DNA of 64,000 nt from Panaeolus papilionaceus (lineage: Eukaryota; Basidiomycota; Agaricomycetes; Agaricales): NCBI GenBank assembly GCA_015501605.1, contig JADNRZ010000003.1, forward strand, positions 1,922,001-1,986,000, written 5' to 3'. Position 1 is the first letter of the stretch; every line of letters begins with the position of its first letter. Position numbers and translations under genes: made by a program. Positions 58,149 to 64,000 of this stretch are shown piece by piece. A model generated the notes under the pieces. It saw only the letters and a program-made list of their open reading frames with translations, was not told the origin of the DNA and did no database searches.

Positions 58149-59256
58149 GATGTCAACATCCTTAAAGCCACTGGACCGCACCTCAAAGGCTCCCTTGTAT
58201 CGTTGCTTTGTGGTAGTTTGAAAATAATCTTCATCCATCAGGTATTTCTGTCCATAACGTGAAGATGCGTTCTCATTGTGCCAGTGGAGCCCCGCAGGGA
58301 CAATACAATCCCATATTCGAGCAGCTTTCTACCCAGGTATGTTTTGATTTTAGAGATTGCGAGTGCCTACATGCATCCAAAATGATTTTACAATGACCAT
58401 CAGCATTTTCACCATTCTTGATCAGCTTCTGAGGTCCAGGATGCACTAATTATAACACAGCCAAGGTGAGCTTCTTCATAGCTTTGGACTTTGTCCTCTG
58501 GCGTGCTAGCGCCTTGAAAACGTATTCATGTGGTTATTTTCTAACTAGTAAAGCTCTGCAAGGCGTAGAGGTTGGTCTGAAATTCATTTTACACAGGCGG
58601 TAGCGTTGTTCCTCCTGCCACATCACTTGAGGTCTAACACCCTTAAAAAGATCCATTTATGCAGGGGAACATTCAATCAGTTATTTATGAATTACAGAGG
58701 CCTCATGATAGTTCAAGTTTGGGGTGCATTCATCAACAATTGGGACACGTCCACCTCCTTGGATCACAGCTGACTTTTCCGGGCCTTTTCCGAATGGGGT
58801 CGCTAAGCAAATGGAGGTCCCGTTTGTCTTCCGACGCTCTATATAATCGAGCACGCCCTCCTTGACGCAATACCGAACACAATCTGACAGCATGGACCGT
58901 CACCGGATAGCTCACTGATTTACTTCTTCCCGATGGATGACAGCTCCAACCTGCAGAGTGGTTGCTTTCTAAGTGACCGGTGCTGGCATGTCGGACCTTG
59001 TCCAGGGACCTGACAGCGCTTCGTAATTTATCTCCCATTTTTTGGTGTATAAGAGCAATAATGGCCTCGGACTCGCATTTCCAACCCCCATCCTTCCCCC
59101 TTCCTCTGTATCACTGCGCCATCCAACGCCCTAGCTCTGTTCTGCTCCTCTACCGGTTCAGATCTCATTACTGTTTCCAGTTAAACCGCCTCAGTAATCA
59201 CGAGCGATTGCGTGGAGAGATAAGATCAGGCCTTTAGATCCGCCCTTACTCGTACT
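58149..59256. other. Right target duplication, broken frame and MFS upstream region
   Basis: 58149-58156 is the right GATGTCAA duplication. A minus-strand frame here (MDEDYFQTTTKQRY to GFKDV) runs into the element and resembles a frame at 55986-56180 near Ras copy 2 (MKENEFKDV). It is therefore part of the duplicated unit broken by the insertion. From 58300 to 59256 I see no gene apart from the MFS promoter. Confidence 0.45.
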
Positions 59257-61781
59257 ATGAGCTCATACACCGCCCGAGAGAAGCTCGATCTTCCTACCAA
59301 AAGCCAGCCTGGCGAACGAAAACAGGTACGTATCTTTTGAGCTGTGTATAACGGTAACACCGCCTAAAAGCCTAATTTATGCTGACAGTTTTCGTCAAAA
59401 CCACAACCCGAGGACTTTATGATCCTCGATCCTTTGAAATTTACGCGGTTGAAAAAATGGACGATAACAACGGTGGTATCCATGTTTGCCATGATGGTTG
59501 GTGAGTGACCTGAATCAATCCAACTGCACAGATTTTCGTGGATCTTATGTATTCGTCCAGCATCATCAGGAACTTCATTTCCTATGGGTACACCGTCAAT
59601 GATTCGGGACCTCTCATGCACGTCAATTGACGCAGCCCTGGGACTCGGCCTGTTTTGCTTGGGATTCGGCATTCTACCACTTTTCACTACAGCGTTTAGC
59701 GAGGAATTTGGCAGGCTACCCCTATACTATGTTTCAATGGCAGTATTTCTCGCGATGCACTTAGTACCTGCTCTGTGAGTCTCATAATTAAAAACACGGC
59801 ACGTCGAGGAAGTGCTAAATTCCATGCTGCCGAATAGATCAAGTAACATCATTGGTATACTGGCGTCGAGGTTCATTCAAGGGGCGGCTGGATCGACGGG
59901 AATAGTTACTGCTGCTGGTACAATCGCCGACATTTGGCACGCCTCAGAGTAATATTCTACTTGAAACGTAACGTTATTCTTGGTTGCTAATCGAATATTC
60001 TAGGAGGGGTCCTGCTATGTTATTTTTTTCCTGGATAGCATTCACCGGAAATGGCCTAGGTGCCCTAGTTGCCGGGTGGATCGAGACCCAGCAATCCCTG
60101 GAATGGAGGTGGATACAATGGGTACACCTGATGTAAGGTCCTGATTGGTTCTCTCTTCGCCCGGCTCATCGTAGTTCTCGATAGAATTGAAGTGCCCTGC
60201 TTCATATTACTCGTTTTCACTGTTGAAGAAACAAGAATTGCAGTAAGGATAGCAAAAGCGACGCAACTTTGTCTTGCAAAACAGTTACAGGACACTCGGC
60301 TCTGCCCCCAATCTACATTCTGGCAGTTGTTTAAGAGTCGGACGTCAAGTGCTATATCAAGCGACCAAGAGAAGGATCTGCCTTCTGAGTCCGGCAGTGC
60401 ATCTCAACTGTCAACAGTGACGAAGACCAGCCCCTCAGAAAGATGGAGAAGGCTCAGAAAGATGATTTGGCTGTCGTTTACGAGGCCCATCGGTATGTGA
60501 ACGCATTTTATGACATTTTTGTACCGGCGGATTAATCCTTTATTATAATTTTTGATGATTATAGTATTTCTCTTCATGGAGCCAATTGTGTTCTTTGTTA
60601 GCGTGAGTTCGAAACGCTTAATCTTTCTGACCGCTGACACTAATTGCGAAATCCACCTTCAGTTATGGATAGGATTGACATGGGGAGTATACTATTCCAT
60701 GATACAGTGCGTACTACGTCCCATACCAGTCCATTCCATGGCGCACGCTGAGCCTTGCTAGATGTATCCCCGGAATACTTCGAAACCTATACGGCTATAA
60801 CCAAGGGCAGATAGGCTGCGTCTACGTTACGATGATGTGAGTTTGGGTCCCCATCATATGATATCGAGTTTGACTCCTTTGCAACAAACAGTGTTGGGGC
60901 CGTTCTGGGGGCCGTCACCAATCCTATACAGGAGCGACTGTACCAGTATGTCGATATTGGTCTCAGTTCACCTGATGATCCTCTCATCGATTGACAGAAA
61001 CTACCATACTACTAAGGGACCTCAAGCAAGGCTATTTGTATCATGCATTGCTAGCCTCGTCTTCCCTATTTCGATGTGTATTTTCGCGTTATGCATAAAA
61101 GATGGGGTTTTCACAGCACCCCCGGTCAGAGGCGAAGAGCGCGGCTCGATCCCAGCGCTTATTGGGCTCCTGATAGCTCTAACTGTGAGTACTTGACGTT
61201 GTCGCGAGGCGAGCGTACACATACTCAAAGGGGCAATACTACAGATCTATATTTGGTCGGTATTCATCATTTACCTTGCGGTCTTCAACTATCTTGCGGA
61301 TTGGTGAGTCTCTTTTCTGTGGTGGGGTTTATAAAATCCTAACGGCGGTTTCCTAAGCTATGGAACCTATGCTTCTTCGGCCCTCGCGGGACAAGGACTG
61401 TTTCGTACGTTTAAACTTGCATTCTTCGTTCAGCTGCGATTGACTTCGTTCCACTTCGAATACCTCAGGTAATATCACAGCCACATTCATGCCCCTCATC
61501 GCTGAACCAGTCATATTTCCACGACTTGGTGGATATCGCCGCTCGATTTTCTTATTTGCGGGGTTGGCCCTTGCCCTAAGTTGGGTACCATTTGTACGAC
61601 ACTTTAATGCTTCGCTAGAGGAAGCGCTGACAATTTCAATCAACCCTAGATCCTATATTATTTCGGGGATCGTATATTGGCCAAGAGCCGGCGCATTGCT
61701 CCCGCTGCTAGGCAGGCTGGGATTGATAGTGAAAACACCACGACAATAGAATCGGAAGAAACTAAATCCTCCGATGTGTAG
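59257..61781 (+). CDS. MFS transporter, DHA1 (drug/polyamine antiporter) type
   Basis: The N terminus is MSSYTAREKLDLPTKSQPG, with intron after residue 23. It has 12 predicted helices in two halves, e.g. KKWTITTVVSMFAMMV, LGLGLFCLGFGILPLFTTAF, an ASRFIQGAAGSTGIVTAAG helix with a GGxxG-like turn, and AMLFFSWIAFTGNGLGALVAG. A long charged cytosolic loop follows (LPSESGSASQLSTVTKTSP). The second half includes EPIVFFVS, LWIGLTWGVY, GPQARLFVSC and LADCYGTYASSALAGQG. The end is ILYYFGDRILAKSRRIAP and a Ser/Thr-Glu tail ending at the TAG 61779-61781, reached by splicing out the 3' part of the open frame. Family members export drugs or polyamines; substrate unknown. Confidence 0.85.
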
Positions 61782-62480
61782 AGGCTATATAATTGGGACA
61801 TTTATATATACCTAGAACTTCGGATCTTTCTGTATCGACGTTGTAGCTAGCACTTATCAGCAAAAAATTCGTCAATGCACTAGACGGAATCCTTGGCCTA
61901 TACGGAATTGGCAATATCTACAGACACAACCTCTCCAAACGGTTGATTTTGATTTGAATAGAATACTTCACAAAGGAATGAGATACTTACCGCTACTCAC
62001 TCCACACACGTTCCCGAAAAGAGACGTTTGACCCTGCACATCGATAGGAATTCATATGTTGCCCCTTCTTTAAATTGATCAGGGCTCTCATGGAGACAAA
62101 AACATCCCTTCAGACTGGCAGCTTGAGGGGATACGACAGCGTTCCACTCAGATAATGTATCTATTCGGTCAGCTTCAAAATTTGCTATGTTGTTGGTCCA
62201 GACTCGTTTATAAGCGAATACTCAGGATTATTCGGACGAGATTGGTTTGAACAGGGATATGTTGCGGTTTGTCCACCTTGCCACCTCATTTGAATTGACT
62301 CGTTCACAACCCGATTGCTATCAGCGTTGGTGCATGTTCGGCACCTAGTTGCCATATAATACACCTCCCTTTAAAACTGGTGCGAGATCCAACTACCAAA
62401 GGCCCCGCCTTTCTTCCGCAGTCGCCACCTCAGGCTCTCCATACCCAGTGCTTCGACGTCTGTGTCTTTTCGCTATTGTG
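61782..62480. other. Intergenic region
   Basis: This is the 3' flank of the MFS gene and the upstream part of the diverged four-helix copy. A frame extending upstream of 62481 has no ATG in phase. No gene is seen. Confidence 0.4.
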
Positions 62481-63460
62481 ATGGGTGCTGTTCAAATTGC
62501 TCGAAACATTTTTCTTGGTGCACAAGAAATCGTCACCTTGCCATTAAACCCTGCTAATTCTGCATTTTTTCGTTCCAGGGATATGTCTGCTTCTCAGTCT
62601 CTCAACGCTTGGATTGATTAGCCATAACATGGCAATGTACATTATCAAGGGATCGAGCTCCTTCGTCGTCCAGCCTTTCCAAGTCTTAGGAATTGTTGAT
62701 AGCATTTTAATGATCTTTACGCTTCCCGTCTTGTATGTTGTCTATTTCTAAAGATCGCTTGCTCTGGTTGATCAGGTCTGGCACTCAACAGGATGATAGG
62801 AAAAAACTCTGTGGTCGCTGACTTAGTTGTTATGTGTGAGTCTTCTGCCAACCGTTTTTGTTCCTCTCTATTTGTCGAAACTCAACAATGTACTCCAGTC
62901 ATTTTTTGGGTCCTGTGGCTAGCTGAGACGATCCTGGTTATGAAGTTCCGCAAGCCTCGATTTACAAGATTTAGGTTTATTCGATGCCCTACCGACCTCT
63001 CCGGTAAGCTGATATTCTCATCAAGATCTCATCTATCATTCTAAACTCCATATATGACCAGTCTCTCCCTGTTATGGGACATACATAATCCAGAGTCTGG
63101 CAACGACACTTTTCGTGCTCTGTACGTCTAGCTTCTACAACCACCATGATTTTATGGGTTGTCTGATCTCTTATAGGTCTTGTCTACGTGATCGTACTCT
63201 TCATTTATGGGTTGGTCTCTCAAAAGAGGGGTAACTCAATCTGGACTATGAGTATGCGAAGACTGAATAAACCCAAGTCTGAGCAACCACCGCCTTTCTT
63301 CATCCCAGGGCAGGCACCACCACAAGCTGCTATGCAAGCTCCGTACTATAACCCGACGATGGTATACCCAGTCCAGGACGAAAAGCCAGCAATGTCGAAT
63401 GCCCCGGCCATGAACCCACATAACGCCCATGTTGAGAACGTCTTGGTGACACCTGCTTGA
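62481..63460 (+). CDS. Four-helix membrane family, diverged copy 4
   Basis: Exons 62481-62517, 62579-62732, 62792-62835, 62899-63003, 63062-63121 and 63177-63460 give 227 residues. The N terminus MGAVQIARNIFLG aligns with MNRFQACRKVVLG of copy 3, both from a 37-base first exon. The third exon is 44 bases, as in copies 1 and 3, and FWVLWLAETILV matches IWILWMTEAILV. So membership is supported by exon structure and sequence even though it lies 23 kb away. The tail differs: it is proline- and asparagine-rich (PPPFFIPGQAPPQAAMQAP, YYNPTMVYPVQDEKP) and lacks the FTDCQC motif. Start was set by exon length. Confidence 0.7.
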
Positions 63461-64000
63461 TTATGTGCAGATGGATTTAGTCGATTGCTATGGTGCATGA
63501 CGTATCATGGCTCGTCCTAATACAAACCATGTATAATACCGGCAATCCAACCAGAAACTTCTTTTGAACTTATATTTCATGACTTTCCTCATTCTCTCGA
63601 TGTTAGAATCAGTTAGATGTATCCAAGCAGCTCTCTTCAACAGTGTACGGATAACTTTAGACGCCATGCAATGGTAATGATGAGGAAAAGCTCGTGAAAC
63701 TGAGGGGTGGCTCCTGCATCAACTAGGATCGTGTATGATAAAATACAAACAGGAAACGGGATTTATATATACATATGTACGATTGACATCGACCTGAAGG
63801 TTCCTTTGTGTACGCATACATGTAGTTGTTAGCACATCAGACAGGTGAAATCTCGGGCATCTGAGGGCTCACTTTAGCCGCCAGTCGAAAAATTTCGACA
63901 TCCGTTGGCATTTTCATTACTCATCAAAGAAATAAAATACAATTGTTATTTATACCAAATGATACCTTGAAAAGATTCACCGCTCGATATGGATAGTAGT
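63461..64000. other. Downstream flank, no gene recognised
   Basis: AT-rich in places. A weak hairpin GTCGAAAAATTTCGAC lies near 63885. No coding or element signature is seen to the window end. Confidence 0.4.

Noticed and set aside
62349..62480. Upstream extension of the copy 4 frame
   Set aside because: It opens with TTG rather than ATG, and the 37-base first exon in copy 3 fixes the start at 62481.
1..64000. tRNA, rRNA or CRISPR features
   Set aside because: I looked for B-box-like TTCRAATC contexts, rRNA-like blocks and regularly spaced repeats and found none I could support.

Overview
This window looks like nuclear chromosomal DNA from a mushroom-forming basidiomycete (Agaricomycetes). 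Genes are dense and lie on both strands. Almost every gene is cut by short GT-AG introns of about 45-90 bases. Several families seen here (DUF6593, DUF6534, MYND plus DUF4470, HsbA) are typical of such fungi. There are no rRNA genes, CRISPR arrays or bacterial-type operons, and I recognised no tRNA gene. All gene models were built by hand from splice signals, reading phase and family or paralogue conservation, because single open frames here usually stop inside introns.

Layout. 0-9.3 kb: the 3' end of a DHA1-type MFS transporter, a MYND/DUF4470 gene on the minus strand, and the complete catalytic subunit of DNA polymerase alpha (POL1) with an MluI-box promoter element. 9.3-13 kb: a long gene-poor stretch with a 103-bp pogo-like MITE and a perfect 30-bp inverted repeat. 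13-18.2 kb: an NAD(P)-binding reductase-like gene, an Asi1-like multi-pass membrane RING protein and an F-box/LRR-like gene. 18.5-25.4 kb: two tandem genes of a family I do not recognise (one carrying an in-frame stop) and two tandem P-loop GTPases. 25.6-30 kb: APP1-type phosphatidate phosphatase. 30-40 kb: a DUF6534 remnant and three tandem copies of a small four-helix membrane protein family, with the purine gene ADE1 lying inside the array. 41-46 kb: an HsbA-like secreted protein gene with a premature stop, an Sds3-like Rpd3L subunit and an F-box gene. 47-53.3 kb: a DUF6593 gene, its decayed neighbour and an M1 aminopeptidase. 53.7-58.2 kb: one intact and two decayed Ras-like GTPase genes, and a young hAT-type element with 8-bp target duplication. 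59-63.5 kb: a complete MFS transporter and a fourth, diverged member of the four-helix family.

The window mixes housekeeping genes (POL1, APP1, ADE1, Sds3-like, M1 aminopeptidase), which appear intact, with accessory families undergoing tandem duplication and decay. Of the tandem sets (unknown pair, GTPase pair, four-helix array, DUF6593 pair, Ras trio), all except the GTPase pair contain at least one copy with lesions. The best candidates for undescribed biology are the unknown pair, the four-helix family and the 66-base hairpin.
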